Shown: positions 46,802 to 58,624, counted from the stretch's first letter. The stretch is DNA of 64,000 nt from Cervus elaphus (GCF_910594005.1 NC_057848.1:132318155-132382154); one strand, 5' to 3'. The notes: a model not told the origin generated them from the letters alone. Numbers and translations are program-made.

Positions 46802-46879
46802 AATTTCCCATCTTGATGGTGTGAATTCAGTGAAACACCTTTACTCCTTGATCAAAATGAAAAGGGACTTATCATATCC

Positions 46880-47880
46880 AGCCTTCAACATGGACACCAA
46901 TAATCTCTGCCTCCTGCTATTCACACTCTTATGTAGTACCTCAATAGTGTATGAAGTGTTTTTTGTGTAACCAATAGAATACAGCAGAAATGATGGTATG
47001 TCACTTCTAAAATTAGGTTATAAAGATCGGGTTCCATCTTGGATTCTTTCTCTTTCTCTCTTGGATCACTTACTCTCAAAGAAATCAACAACCATGTTGT
47101 GAGGATAAGCAGTCCACCTGTGCAGAGGTCCATGTGGCAAGGGACTGAGGTCTCCACAAAAGGGTGAGTGAGGAACTGAGTCCTGTCAACAACCATGTAA
47201 GTGAACTTTGGAAGCAAATTCTCCAGCCTTGAGATGACTGCAGCTTTGACTGACAGCTTGACTGTAACCTCATGAGAGACTCTGAGCTACTACTATTAAT
47301 GTTGCAGGGAGGAAGCCAATTCTGACTCCATGTTGGAACTGTTTCTTTGACTTGCTTTCTGTTGCTTTTGTTATTATAATCATACAGAATGGTTTGTATC
47401 AGAGAATCCTGCCCCTCTGCCTGACTGTTAAAGTGTTTTTGGTCAGAACCCTGTCCACCTGTGTATAGCAGGAAGGAAGAAATGAATACATCCCTTGCCT
47501 GAGGCTTGTCATTCTAGGAGATGTTTGCAAGATTAATGGCCTTTTCACTTTGCTTCCTCACCTCCCCTCCTCTCTGATCTATAAAAGAATCTGGCATCCA
47601 GACCCCATTGGATGGTGATTTTTGAGGCCTGCCATTTTCTCGGGCTGCTGGCTTCTTGATTAAAATCTCTTCCTTGCCTCAACCCCTCATCTCTAGGATT
47701 CATAGGCCTGTGGTGTGGCGAGAAGAGTGAGCTTGGACTCAGTAACGTTACCACTAAGTTAAACTGCTCTTGGATTCGAAACTCACAGACATTGTAAGAC
47801 CGTAAATGTCTATTGTTTTAAACTAGTAAATTTAGGGGTGATTTGTTGGGCAACAATAGATAACTAATATAAGACCCTTC
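46880..47880 (+). mobile_element. MLT1 (ERVL-MaLR) LTR, split by a solo LTR
   Basis: MLT1 blocks on the plus strand are ggttataaagatcgggttcc, catgttgtgaggataag and, at the 3' end, gataactaatataagacc. Homology breaks at about 47,301 and resumes at about 47,750. MaLR elements are ancient mammalian LTR retrotransposons (family knowledge). Confidence 0.82.
47302..47746 (+). mobile_element. Solo LTR inserted in MLT1
   Basis: Begins tgttgcagggaggaagcc, has a TATA box (ctataaaagaatctgg, about 47,579) and a poly(A) signal (gattaaaatctc, about 47,657), and ends near ggactcagtaac. The TATA-to-ATTAAA order shows a plus-strand LTR. No internal retroviral sequence follows, so it is solo. I could not define its TSD. 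Confidence 0.75.
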
Positions 47881-47916
47881 TGAGTAAAGAGTTTTCCCTT
47901 GTGTACAAACCACAAA

Positions 47917-48083
47917 AGGTATCTCTTCTTTGAATGGCTATGTCTCCAAAGGCTAAAGCACTATACCTCAGAGTATTTTCAAATGATAATTAATAGGTGC
48001 AATCGCTTTCATAAGCAGAGTCGCATTTAATCATTACAAAATCTGTCAGGTATTATTTACCTAATATTACAAAAGAAGATACC
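47917..48083. repeat. Inverted duplication, left arm
   Basis: Matches the reverse complement of 48781-48949 with about 11 substitutions in about 168 bp and no evident gap. It contains MIR-like sequence (gtcgcatttaatcattac). Confidence 0.92.
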
Positions 48084-48345
48084 ACTCACTCATTGGAGGC
48101 TTTGAAATTGCTGGGAATGGGAAAAGCTCATTCTCTGTCACCTCAACAATGAGGCAATATCCCTTGGCACAATTTTGGGTCCATGTTTTAGATGATATAG
48201 TTACATCATCTAATCCACACGACAGAAGTAGAAGAGAGAAGGTTCGTCATAGCTGGAGCCACATTTCTGCCTGGAACGTATGGCACCAATGTTCTTAAAT
48301 ATGATCCTTTCATTTAAAATCAGTCAATCTCATTCTCTGTATGAC
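48084..48345. other. Spacer of the inverted duplication, unassigned
   Basis: No gene or named repeat recognised in this part of the spacer. Confidence 0.4.
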
Positions 48346-48545
48346 AGCAGGACACCCAAAGCCTGTGCTCTATGACAACCTAGAAGGGTGGGATGGGGGA
48401 GATAGGAGGGAGGTTCAAGAGGGAGGGAACATATGTATACCTATGGCTGATTCATGTTTATGTATGGCAGAAGCCATCACAATATTGTAAAGCAATCATC
48501 CTCCAATTAAAAAGAAAATAAAATTCAAAAAATAATTAAAAAAGT
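48346..48545 (+). mobile_element. L1 3'-end fragment
   Basis: gcaggacacccaaagcctg, tttatgtatggcagaagcc and aatcatcctccaattaaa form the terminal about 190 bp of a ruminant L1, with an A-rich tail. It lies within the spacer of the inverted duplication. Confidence 0.75.
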
Positions 48546-48780
48546 AAAATAAAATGAATCTCTTCTTTATCCATAGGTGGTTCAGATTCTAATTTTTGCT
48601 TTCAACAAAACTATAAAGAGCAAAAGGCAATCCTCATGGTTGGAAGTGAGGAAACAATTCATTTATTAGGCAAGATTGATCACATAGCGGTTGTGAGAGG
48701 ATGATTAGGCTTGTGATGGAGACAACTTCTGTGGGCACACAAATATGGATTCAAAAGTTTATTCAATCATTCTGAGCTTT

Positions 48781-48949
48781 TGGTATCTTCTTTTGTAAAA
48801 TTAGGTAAATAATACCTGAGAGATTTTGTGATGATTAAATGCGACTTTGCTTATGAAAGCAATTGCACCTATTAAATATCATTTGAAAATACTCTGAGGT
48901 ACAGTGCTTTAGCCTTTGGAGACACATCCATTCAAGGAAGAGATGCCTT
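48781..48949. repeat. Inverted duplication, right arm
   Basis: Reverse-complement partner of 47917-48083. It starts tggtatcttcttttgtaaa and ends ggaagagatgcctt. Confidence 0.92.
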
Positions 48950-49070
48950 AATCTACTGAGCACATATTATCAGAGTACCTACGGCATGCCAGGCACTGTG
49001 CTAGGATTAGGATAACAATAATGAAAGAAAGAAACCTACTCTTTGCATTAAAAGAACTTAGAGTCTAGTG
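48950..49070 (+). repeat. Ancient MIR/L2-type remnant
   Basis: ggcatgccaggcactgtgct followed by aggattaggataacaataat and gaacttagagtctagtggag is a familiar mammal-wide repeat block. I cannot decide between MIR and L2. Confidence 0.55.
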
Positions 49071-49169
49071 GAGAAGTAGTAGTTGATCAAATTATCTCAA
49101 AAATGAAAAAGAAATTCCAGCAGTGACTAGTAAGGAGGTGTTAGGGAAATCAAATAAATAGTCTTGTTT

Positions 49170-49331
49170 AGGCTTCAGAGACAAAGCAGAGTGGGTCTCT
49201 GACCTTGCATCTAACCTGCTCGGACACTGCCCTGACTGGGAGTGACTGTGAGTGACTGCTTGCTGTGAGTGCAAGACTTACAGCACCGTGGATAAGATGG
49301 GGGAGAAATCTTGAGATTGTTGAGCCCCTGG
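49170..49331. repeat. LTR-like unassigned repeat, left part
   Basis: Sequence with cactgccctgactgggag and gtggataagatgggggag runs up to tgagcccctgg. It seems to continue at 51167 after the BovB compound. Confidence 0.45.
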
Positions 49332-51155
49332 TCATCTGAGTTAAATTCACCCATTCCAGTCTATTTTAGTTTGCTGATTCCTAAAATGTCAATATAAAAA
49401 GGAAACATACACCCATTTGAATGCAGAGTTCCAAAGAATAGCAAGGAGAGATAAGAAAGCCTTCCTCAGTGATCAATGCAAAGAAATAGAGGAAAACAAT
49501 AGAATGGGAAAGACTAGAGATCTCTTCAAGAAAATTAGAGATGTCAAGGGAACTTTTCATGCAAAGATGGGCACAATAAAAGACAGAAATGGTATGGACC
49601 TAACAGAAATAGAAGATATTAAGAAGAGGTGGCAAGAATACACAGAAGAACTATACAAGAAAGATCTTCATGACCCAAATAATCACAATGGTGTGATCAC
49701 TCACCTAGAGCCAGACATCTTGGAATGTGAAGTCAAGTGGGCCTTAGAAAGCATCACTAGGAACAAAGCTAATGAAGGTGATTAAATTCCAGTTGAGCTA
49801 TTTCAAATCCTGAAAGATGGTGCTGTGAAAGTGCTGCACTCAATATGTCAGGAAATCTGGAAAACTCAGCAGTGGCCACAGGACTGGAATAGGTCAGTTT
49901 TCATTTCAATCCCAAAGAAAGGCAGTGCCAAAGAATGTTCAAACTACCACACAATTGCACTCATCTCACACGCTAGCAAAATAATGCTCAAAATTCTCCA
50001 AGCCAGGCTTCAACAATACATGAACCGTGAAATTTCAGATGTTTAAGTTGGATTTAGAAAAGGCAGAGGAACTAGAGATCAAATTGCCAAAATCCGTTGG
50101 ATCAATGAGAAAGCAAGAGTTCCAAAAAAAAACATCTATTTCTGCTTTATTGACTATGCCAAGGCCTTGGACTGTGTGGATCACAACAAACTGTGGAAAA
50201 TTCGTCAAGAGATGAGAATACCAGACACCTGACCTGCCTCCTGAGAAATCTGTATGCAGATCAGGAAGCAACAGTTAGAACTGGACATGGAACATCAGAC
50301 TGGTTGAGAGAGTTGGACTATGAAGAAAGCTGAGCACCGAAGAATTGATGCTTTTGAACTGTGGTGTTGGAGAAGACTCTTGAGAGTCCCTTGGACTGCA
50401 AGGAGATCCAACCAGTCCATCCTAAAGGAGATCAGTCCTGGGTGTTCATCGGAAGGACTAATGTTGAAACTGAAACTCCAATACTTTGGCCACCTGGTGC
50501 AGAGAGCTGACTCATTTGAAGAGACCCTGATGCTGGGAAAGATTGAGGGCAGGAGGAGAAGGGGATGACAGAGGATGAGATGGTTGGATGGCATCACCGA
50601 CTCTATGGACATGGGTTTGGGTGGACTCTGGGAGTTGGTGATGGACAGGGAGGCCTGGTGTGCTGTGGTTCATGGGGTCACAGAGTTGGACACGACTGAG
50701 CGACTGAACCGAACTGAACTGAACATGTATGGATGTGAAAGTTGTACTATAAAGAAAACTGAGCACCGAAGAATGGATGCTTTTGAGCTGTGGTGTTGGA
50801 GAAGACTCTTGAGAGTCCCTTGGACTGCAAGGAGATCCAACCAGGCAATCCTAAAGGAAATCAGTCCTGAATATTCATTGGAAGGACTGATGATAAAGAT
50901 GAAACTCCAATACTTTGGCCACCTGATGTGAAGAACTCTCTTGTTGGAAAAGACCCTGATGCTGGGAAAGATTGAAAGTGGGAGGAGAAGGGGACAACAG
51001 AGGATGAGGTGGTTGGATGGCATTGCCGACTCAATGGACATGAATTTCAGTGAACTCTGGGAGTGGGTGATACACAGGGAGACCATGCATGCTACAGTCC
51101 ATGGCGTTACAAAGAGTCGAATATGACTGAGCGACTGAAGTGACCTGAACTGAAC
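49332..51155 (+). mobile_element. Compound BovB with 5' inversion and two 3' ends
   Basis: Positions 49332-49390 are BovB 5' sequence in reverse (complement of about 16,040-16,097). From about 49,411 to 50,304 BovB RT sequence is in sense, then it jumps to the 3' module (50305-50725). A second, different 3' module follows (50726-51155). The whole lies between perfect 11-bp copies of tgagcccctgg (49321-49331 and 51156-51166). The segment that would hold YADD is missing. Confidence 0.85.
49417..50304 (+). pseudogene. BovB reverse transcriptase remnant
   Basis: Open for 122 codons from NAEFQRIARRDKKAF, then stop at 49783-49785. It continues in pieces (49825-50046 and 50027-50215). The RT palm catalytic region is deleted. 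Not functional. Confidence 0.88.
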
Positions 51156-51166
51156 TGAGCCCCTGG

Positions 51167-51480
51167 AAGGGGCCTGGCCAACCAAGCCCCAGGCTTAACT
51201 ACATTCCAAGTTTTACACAGCAAAATAAGCAGCATGAACATAAAACCAGGCTTGCAATTTGGTCACAGATTGATGATATCAGCTTGCTTCTGTCCTGGGA
51301 TTATAAGTCGGAACCCAGAACTGCAATCTTTGAAGTCTCACCCATGGGGCAGACACACTGCCTGGGACCCTTTCCCAATGGGACTCCAAATGTGCTCTGA
51401 CACTTGACTTTCCAGCGCTGATTAAGTCTGAATGTTGGTCAAAAGCCAATTTGGTGATGTATCCTTTGCTGTTTCTATTT
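51167..51480. repeat. LTR-like unassigned repeat, right part
   Basis: Resumes after the second tgagcccctgg with aaggggcctggccaacc and runs to about ttgctgtttctatttctc. Probably the same host repeat as 49170-49331. Confidence 0.45.
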
Positions 51481-51539
51481 CTCTTTCGTTTTAATGTTAT
51501 TATATTGAAAGTAAGTGAGATAATTCTATAATAAATATC

Positions 51540-51650
51540 TAGATTTTATTTATTTGTATTATAAATTTGTATTATTTTATTTATTTATTTTATTTATTAT
51601 ACATTTGTATTATTTTATTTATTTGTATTATTTATTTGTATATAACAAGT
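51540..51650. repeat. (TTTA)/(TTTG)-rich low-complexity tract
   Basis: Runs of ttatttattt and ttgtatta repeat for about 110 bp. Confidence 0.8.
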
Positions 51651-51893
51651 GGCTTATCTTGTTAACAAATCCTTTGAACCTGAGATGAAAGTGAAAACTT
51701 TTGGCAAAACAGGAAGTAGAGGTACTATGAAGGTACATATGGAGATTTGACCTATTGAGGAAAATAAAAATTCTTCCCTGGAAGTAACACTTGAGCTCGC
51801 ATCTGAAGATATAGATGTTAAAAAGGGATGGGAATGCCTCTTAGGTTGAGGGACCAGCAGTCACAAAGACCCAGTGAGAGAGCCTGTGTCCAG

Positions 51894-51932
51894 TTGTTGT
51901 TGTTGTACTAAGTCGCTTCAGTCATGTCTGAG
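51894..51932 (-). mobile_element. Bov-A tail fragment, minus strand
   Basis: ttgttgttgtactaagtcgc followed by ttcagtcatgtctga is the reversed end of a Bov-A SINE, about 40 bp long. Confidence 0.7.
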
Positions 51933-52105
51933 TGTGCTGAGTGGGAAGAAACAAAAAACAGTGAGATTAGAAAGCAGAGGTTTGAACCTCTTTCCTGATT
52001 CCTTTATCTGCTAATGTCTGTAATTAACCCAATAAAATAAGTACATCTCAAGTACCTGATAGGATAGTGAGGATAGTCTTGTTTCAATGCCTTCTCATTA
52101 CATAA

Positions 52106-52291
52106 TTTCCTTTGTGGCTCAGCTGGTAAAGAATCTGCCTGAAATGCAGGAGACCTGGGTTTGATCCCTGGTTTGGGAAGATCCCCTGGAGAAAGGAAAG
52201 GATACCCACTCCAGTATTCTGACTTGGAGAACTCTGACTATATAGTTCATGGGGTCACAAAGAGTAGGTCAAGACTGAGCCACTTTCACTT
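52106..52291 (+). mobile_element. Bov-tA SINE, 11-bp TSD
   Basis: tttcctttgtggctcagctg begins the head, and the core ends agccactttcacttt. Flanked by tcattacataa at 52095-52105 and 52292-52302. Confidence 0.93.
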
Positions 52292-52375
52292 TCATTACAT
52301 AACAAAAGGATAGATGAGAGAAACAATGTTTGGGGGGAATCCCTTGATGGATACAAAAATTATACATTCCTTTGG

Positions 52376-52500
52376 TGCTTTGCTTTTCTTTTAACTGAAG
52401 TATAGTTGATTTACAATGTTGTGTTAGTTTCATGTATACAGCAAAGTCAGTTATATATATATTCTTTAATTTTTTTTCCATATAGATTATTACCCCTCAG
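52376..52500 (-). mobile_element. Old L1 3'-end fragment, minus strand
   Basis: actgaagtatagttgattta followed by caatgttgtgttagtttc is the antisense 3' end of an older L1 family. It is cut by the L1_BT insertion. Confidence 0.7.
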
Positions 52501-52501
52501 G

Positions 52502-53300
52502 GGTGTGGAGAAAAGGGAACCCTCATACACTGTTGGTGGGAATGCAAACTAGTACAGCCACTATGGAGAACAGTGTGGAGATTCCTTAAAAAACTGGAAA
52601 TAGAACTGCCATATGACCCAGCTATCCCACTCCTGGGCATACACACCGAGGAAACCAGATCTGAAAGAGACACGTGTACCCCAATGTTCATTGCAGCACT
52701 GTTTATAATAGCCAGGACATGGAAGCAACCTATATGTTCATTAGCAGACGAATGGATAAGAAAGCTGTGGTACATATACACAATGGAATATTACTCAGCC
52801 ATTAAAAAGAATACATTTGAATCAGTTCTAATGAAATGGATGAAACTAGAGCCCATTATACAGAGTGAAGTAAGCCAGAAAGATAAACACCAATATAGTA
52901 TACTCATGCATATATATGGAATTTAGAAAGATGGTAACGATAACCCTATATGCAAGACAGAAAAAGAGACACAAATGTATAGAACAGACTTTTGGACTCT
53001 ATGGGAGAAGGCGAGGGTGGCATGATCTGAGAGAACAGCATCGAAACATGTATATTATCAAGTGTGAAACAGATCGCCAGTCCAGGTTGGATGCATGAGG
53101 CATCATGCAAGTGCTCGGGGCTGGTGCACTGGGATGACCCAAAGGGATGGGATAGGGAGGGAAGTGGGAGGAGGATTCAGGATGGGGAACACATGTAAAT
53201 CCATGGCTGATTCGTGTCAATGTATGGCAAAAACCACTACAATATTGTAAAGTAATTAGCCTCCAACTAATAAAAATAATTGAGAAAAAATTTAAAAAAA
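52502..53300 (+). mobile_element. 5'-truncated L1_BT, 0.8 kb
   Basis: Sense ORF2 C-terminus and 3'UTR. A 117-codon frame (52573-52926) reads through to the natural ORF2 terminus (HQYSILMHIYGI). The A-rich tail is at about 53,270-53,300. Confidence 0.93.
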
Positions 53301-53315
53301 TAATATTAATTAAAT

Positions 53316-53582
53316 TTATTTTGCAAAAAATTTTGACTGCATTGGATCTTAGTTGTGGCACAGAGGATTTTTCTTGCTGCTCATGGGCTCTTCATTGTGC
53401 TGTGCCAGCTTCTCTCAAGTTAGGGCACTCAGGCTCTAAGCTAGCTCACAGGCTCAGTAGTTGGGGCACAAGGATTTGTTGCCCCGTGGCATGTGGGATC
53501 TTAGTTCCCCTATGAAGGATTGAGCTGACATCCTCTGCATCGGAAGGTGGATCCTTAACCACTGGACCACCAGAGAAGTCCC
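53316..53582 (-). mobile_element. CHR-type tRNA SINE, minus strand
   Basis: Reverse CHR: gactgcattggatcttag, cggcatgtgggatc-like block, then ccttaaccactggaccacc. Directly follows the L1_BT tail. Confidence 0.85.
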
Positions 53583-53599
53583 CCCTCAGTGTTTTTTGT

Positions 53600-54167
53600 T
53601 TCTCTCTTTTATCTAGCTGAAGGAGCTGAGCTGTGACCTGGAGTAAGCAGGGCTGGGGTGTTCAGTTGGCTCAGGCTGGGGTGCATGCCAGGGAGGTTGG
53701 GAGAAACTTGGAAGCCACTGGAGCAGTCTTTAGCCTACTCTGCCTGGGGCCAAACCAGTGTGCATGCATGTGCTCCTCATAAGTGAAACCCAGGCTTTCC
53801 TGTTAGTCCCACAAGTCCTCCAATCAGCTAAAGGGGCTTGTCTGCCCTGTGTAGAGCCCCAGAGCTGGGGAGCACAGTAAGGGGCTTAAACTGCTTATTC
53901 CCCAAGGTAAAGCTCCACCCATATCATCTTTTTCCTCCGAGTCTCCTCTCAGGGGCACACATCCCAACCTGATTGCTTCTCTTCATTTCCTTCCCTATCC
54001 TGTGAGTAGTTTTCCTACAGCCTTGGTTGTACTTGAGTACTTCCACCAGTTTACAGTTAGTTTTCAGTGAAGATTGTTCCACGCAAAAATGTATTTTTGA
54101 TGTGCTCTTGGGGGAAGGTGAGTTCCATGTCTTCCTACTCTGTCACCTTGATTGATCTTTCTCTGGT
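53600..54167 (-). mobile_element. Antisense L1 5'UTR segment
   Basis: Reverse reading from about 54,165 starts with a typical L1 5' end (atcaaggtgacagagtagg). It includes aaaatacatttttgcgtgg. Confidence 0.6.
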
Positions 54168-54600
54168 CTCTGTGATTTGCTTTCTATAAGTCTTATGTCC
54201 TCTTGATTCCTCTCTTCCTCCATTATGGATTTCATCTGTTAAATTGATATTTTCTAACATATCATTTTGATTCCTTTATTGGTTTTTCTTCTGAATGTTT
54301 TTGATTATTTTCCTAGTTGTTTCCCTGGATATTATCAATAACATCTTAATTGAAAACAACCCAGTTTTGATTAATGCCAACTTGATTTCAACAATATGCA
54401 AAAACTTTGTTCCTATTTAGCTTCCTTCCCTCTCCTTCCCTTTTGCTACTATTGCCATACACATTACATGTTTATACATTATAAGCCCATAAACGCAGTT
54501 TTGTTATTGTTTCATGCAGTTTTCTTTTAAATCACTTAAGGGAAGGAAAGAATGAAAAATATGTTTAAATGTTTAAATTTTTAAAATATATTTCCTTTTA

Positions 54601-54720
54601 TTTATTTATTTGGCTGCACTGCTCAGCATGTAGGATCTTAGTTCCTTGACCAGGGATCGAACCTCTATCCCCTGCAATGAAAGCATGAAGTCTTAACTGC
54701 TGGACTGCCTGGGAAGTCCT
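54601..54720 (-). mobile_element. CHR-type SINE, minus strand
   Basis: tttggctgcactgctcagc, ttccttgaccagggatcgaa, then cttaactgctggactgcctg are in reverse CHR order. Confidence 0.85.
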
Positions 54721-55837
54721 TATATCTACACATTTTAAAAAGTTATTCATTTAATTATTCTAGCAGTGTTCGCTTTTCTTTGTGTAGATCCAAACTACTG
54801 AATGTAGTGGTTTCTTTTTTCTTCAACCTGAAGAATTCTTCTTTGTATTTCTAATAGGACAGGTGCATTGGTGACAAATTTCCCATCTTTGTTTATCTGG
54901 GGATGCTTTTATTTATCTTTCATTTTTCTAAGATAGTTTTGCTAGATATATTAAGTCTTATTTGACAGTATAGTCTTTTATTTCAGCATCTTGAATATTT
55001 CATCCCACTGTGTTTTGGCCTCCTTGGTTTCTGACAAAAAAACAACAGTTAATTTCATAGAGGGTAGCTTGTACATCAATAATTTTTCTCTTGCTGTTTT
55101 TAATATTTTTTTAAATTTTATTTGACTTTTGACAGTTTGACCAAAATGCTATGATTGCCATTTTTTTTTTTTTTTTTTTAGTTTATCCTAATGGGAGTTT
55201 GTTGAGCTTATTAGATATGCAGATTAACATTTTCAATAAATTTGCTAAGTTTTCAGCTAACAATTCTTCAAATCATTTTTTTCTGCTTTTTTTCCCTACT
55301 CATATTGGGGGCTACTCATCATGGGTATATCAATAAGCTTAGTAACATTGCACATATTTTTAAGATTATATTCTTTTTTTTTTTTTAGTCTGTTTTTCTT
55401 TTTATTACTCAGACTGGGTAATCATAATTGACCTGTTTTCAAGTGTGTTTGCCTAATGTCAGCTCAAATCTGTTGTTAAGTCCCTTTAGTGATTTTCATA
55501 TATTTAATACTTTAAATCTCCAGAATTTTTATTTTTTTCTTTTTTCTTATTTCTCTTACTTTACTGATATTCTTTGTTTGGTGAGACATAGTTGCCACAT
55601 TTTCTTTCTTTACACATAGTTTCCTTTACTTCTTTAAACATATTTAGATTAGCTTATTTAAAATCTTTGTCTAGGTCAAAACCTGCCCCCCCCCCCCCAC
55701 CACCACATAGATATTTTCTAGTGCTTCTGTTTTCCTGAGTGTAGGTCATAATTTCCTGGTATTTTGCACATCTTATAATTTTTCTTTAAACTGGACGTTT
55801 TACAAAATATATTGTGTTAACTCTGGAATCAGAACCC

Positions 55838-56545
55838 TCCATCACTTTGCGACCCCATGGACTGCAGCACACCAGGCTTCCCTGTCCTTTGTTATCTCCC
55901 TGAGCTTGCTCAAATTCATGTCCATTGAGTTGGTGATGCCATCCAACCACCTCATCCTCTGTTGTCCCCTTCTCCTCCCACTTTCAATCTTTCCCAGCAT
56001 CAGGGTCTTTTCCATGAGTCAGCTCTTTGCATCAGGTGGCCAAACTTTGGAGCTTCAGCATCAGTCCTTCCAATGAATATTCAGGACTTATTTCCTTTAG
56101 GATTGACTGGTTTGATCTTGCTGTCCAAGGGACTCTCAAAAGTCTTCTCCAGCACCACAGTTCAAAAGCATCAATTCTTTGGCTTTCAGCCTACTTTCTA
56201 GCCCAGCTGTCACATGTGCTGCAAAAACCCATAGTTTTGACTATAGATAAAGTGATACCTCTGCTTTTTAATAAGCTGTCTAGGTTTTTCATAGCTTTTC
56301 TTCCAAGAAACAAGCGTCTTTTAATTTCATGGCTGCAGTCACTGTCTGCAGTGATTTTAGAGCCCAAGAAAATAAAATCTGTCCCTTTTCCCACTTTCCC
56401 CCCATCTATTTTCCATGAAATAGTGGGACTGGACGCCATGACCTTACTTCTTTTAATGTTGAGTTTTAAGCTGGCTTTTTCACTCTCCTCTTTCACCCTC
56501 ATCAAGAAGCTCTCTAGTTCTTCTGCAGTTTCTGCCATTAGCTGT
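55838..56545 (-). mobile_element. BovB 3' part, minus strand, 0.7 kb
   Basis: Reverse BovB 3' region from cactttgcgaccccatgg to gttcttctgcagtttctgcc. The extreme 3' end is missing. Long frames on either strand (179 and 184 codons) are BovB-derived. Confidence 0.92.
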
Positions 56546-57045
56546 GATACTAATAATTCTAGCTGATTGCTGTTGTTTTCAGGTACACCCTGGGGATAGA
56601 GCTTGTTTTGCATAGCTGAGTTTTGAGTCAGATCAAGTAGTAATAATACCCTTAAATAGGAGCTTTTATAGAGAGCGGTGAATATGGTCAAATATAGAAT
56701 GTGCTCTGGGGATGGGCTTTTTAACAGTGCTCCAATAGAGTTCACTTCTTTTGGTTGGCTGTAAGACTGTTAACTTTTCTTAACTACCATGCCAATGAGC
56801 TGAGGAGGGAGCATGGGAGAAGATTCAGATTTACATGCCATAGACCCCACTGTTCTCCAAGCACTCAGTAGTTTTTTTTTTTTTTTAATAAATTCTTTTC
56901 AGTTTGTTCTTTGCCTTTGGTTATTTTTCAGAGTTCATAAAGAGTTGCTTTGGATTCCTTGTCAGTATTTTCTTTGCTTTTATTGGGAGTGGATTCACTA
57001 ATGTCCTCTTTCTGCCACTTTGGAAGTTGGCTCAATTTCTCATAC

Positions 57046-57879
57046 ATTTTTAAATAAGTGGAAATTTGTATTACTTTCCCAGAGGGCAGATTATGAATGT
57101 GAATATAAATGATAAGAAACGTTTATGCCTCTTTTCCTAGTTTATTATTTTTTGAGCAACAGATCATAAGGAACAATTAGAATTCAACAAAATGGATATA
57201 TACAGTTTTATTCATAATAGAGAAAAATGGATACATATATATTCAGCCATGTAGTTTGATTAAATAAATTTTAACATAATTTTCAATTACTACATAGTAT
57301 TTCGTATGCAAATGTATCTTAAAAGAATATATAGCATGGGGAAATATCCACAGCCTACTAATAAATGACCAATGTATGAGCCCAATTTTGTAATATCATA
57401 TATTAGAAGTTATATTATAAATTATGTGTGAGATTATAAATATAAAATATATGTCTTTAGAATATTTTCACTGATTTTCAATTTGTGTTTTTTACATATT
57501 TTGTATATCCTTCTAAGATATCCTCAATCCCTTTTAGAGCAACAGAGCAGTTGGGGCATGAATATATCTGTATACACACACAAATACACATACACATATT
57601 TTAAAAGCACAGTATAATTCAGAATTTTTGAGATTTAAAAATATCTGTAAGACCACCTATTCTTTATGCACTGCATCCACTTTCTACAATTCGTTGGCAG
57701 TTTTAGCACGCAAAGCTATTTATCCTATCATGTTTCTCTATAAGTACATTTTTTCCTTTAGTCCCATCACAGTGATTATTTTAACTGTTGTTTTATACAG
57801 TTGGTATCTGGTCCACAGAGACAACATAGTCTCCTAAAAAATGCACTAGAATTGACCTCAGAATTTTAGGGTTTGTGTC
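57046..57879. other. Unassigned AT-rich DNA
   Basis: No gene or named repeat. A weak CA-rich tract lies at about 57,571-57,597. Confidence 0.4.
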
Positions 57880-57985
57880 TAGGCTATGAAAATTTCAGGC
57901 CATGTAGCCTCAGGTAAGTCACTTAACAAAATCTGAACCATTTCATTTGTGAAGTAGAATGATAACTACCTCCAACTTAACTAGC
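57880..57985 (-). repeat. MIR remnant, minus strand
   Basis: aggtaagtcacttaac, atttcatttgtgaagtagaa and gataactacctccaac match reversed MIR blocks. Confidence 0.7.
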
Positions 57986-58624
57986 TAGCCCAGCTTTTAG
58001 AATCAGTTGAAATTAAGTTTGGAAAGTTTGTGTCACATCTATGTATGGGCAAAGATGTCTAGGCTAACAAAGTCTGAATTTGCCAATCTGATCCTGAGAT
58101 AAATCTGCAAGTATGGGAGCCAGTCGCCTAGTCAACAGCCATTCTCTCCTTCTTTCTTACAAACTAAATGGCAATTTTATTTAGGCTACTTAATGGGCCC
58201 AGCCTATATTACAAAATATATTTGCCAGACTTCATTGCAGTTAGGGGGTGTCATATGATACAGCTCTGGCCAAGGTGATGTAAGCAGAAGTCAGTGCTTT
58301 TTTGCCTTTTTTTTTTTAAAAAAAAAAACTGTTCTCTTCTTGTTTCCTAGAGTGTTTTCAGTGCTGGGAGGGGACATGAGGGAAAAACAGATTTGGGGCC
58401 TCAACTTTTACATCCTTCAGCTCCCTAACCAATGTCAGCCATCACTTAACTTAGGAAGTTCATAAATAGAAATAAACCATGTCTTGTTTAATCATTGCTA
58501 TTTGGAGTTTGTTATATTCAGCAGAACTCAATCTCTATCTAAAACAGGTGGGGAAAGTACTTTTAGGCTCTGGATTCTGATGAGACCTGCGTTGAAGTTT
58601 AGAGTTATAAGGTGGGGTCATTCA
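57986..58624. other. Unassigned DNA
   Basis: No gene recognised. A T-run followed by an A-run (58310-58329) forms a short perfect hairpin-like palindrome. Confidence 0.4.

Larger units (their letters stand above)
54260..57045 (-). mobile_element. Old L1 (L1M-type) number 3, antisense 5' region
   Basis: Characteristic antisense blocks include agttgtttccctggatatta, tcttcaacctgaagaattc, gatagttttgctagatat and, near the 5' end, cagagttcataaagagttgc. It is interrupted by CHR (54601-54720) and BovB (55838-56545). It includes long T runs at about 55,159-55,178 and 56,871-56,887 and a C14 run at about 55,686. Confidence 0.78.

Noticed and set aside
46128..46811. 227-codon minus-strand frame
   Set aside because: Mirror of a sense BovB RT/3' region. 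The same antisense frame appears in other BovB copies, so it reflects BovB codon structure.
58310..58329. T-run/A-run palindrome as a terminator
   Set aside because: It lacks a GC stem and lies in AT-rich intergenic DNA of a vertebrate, where such runs are common.
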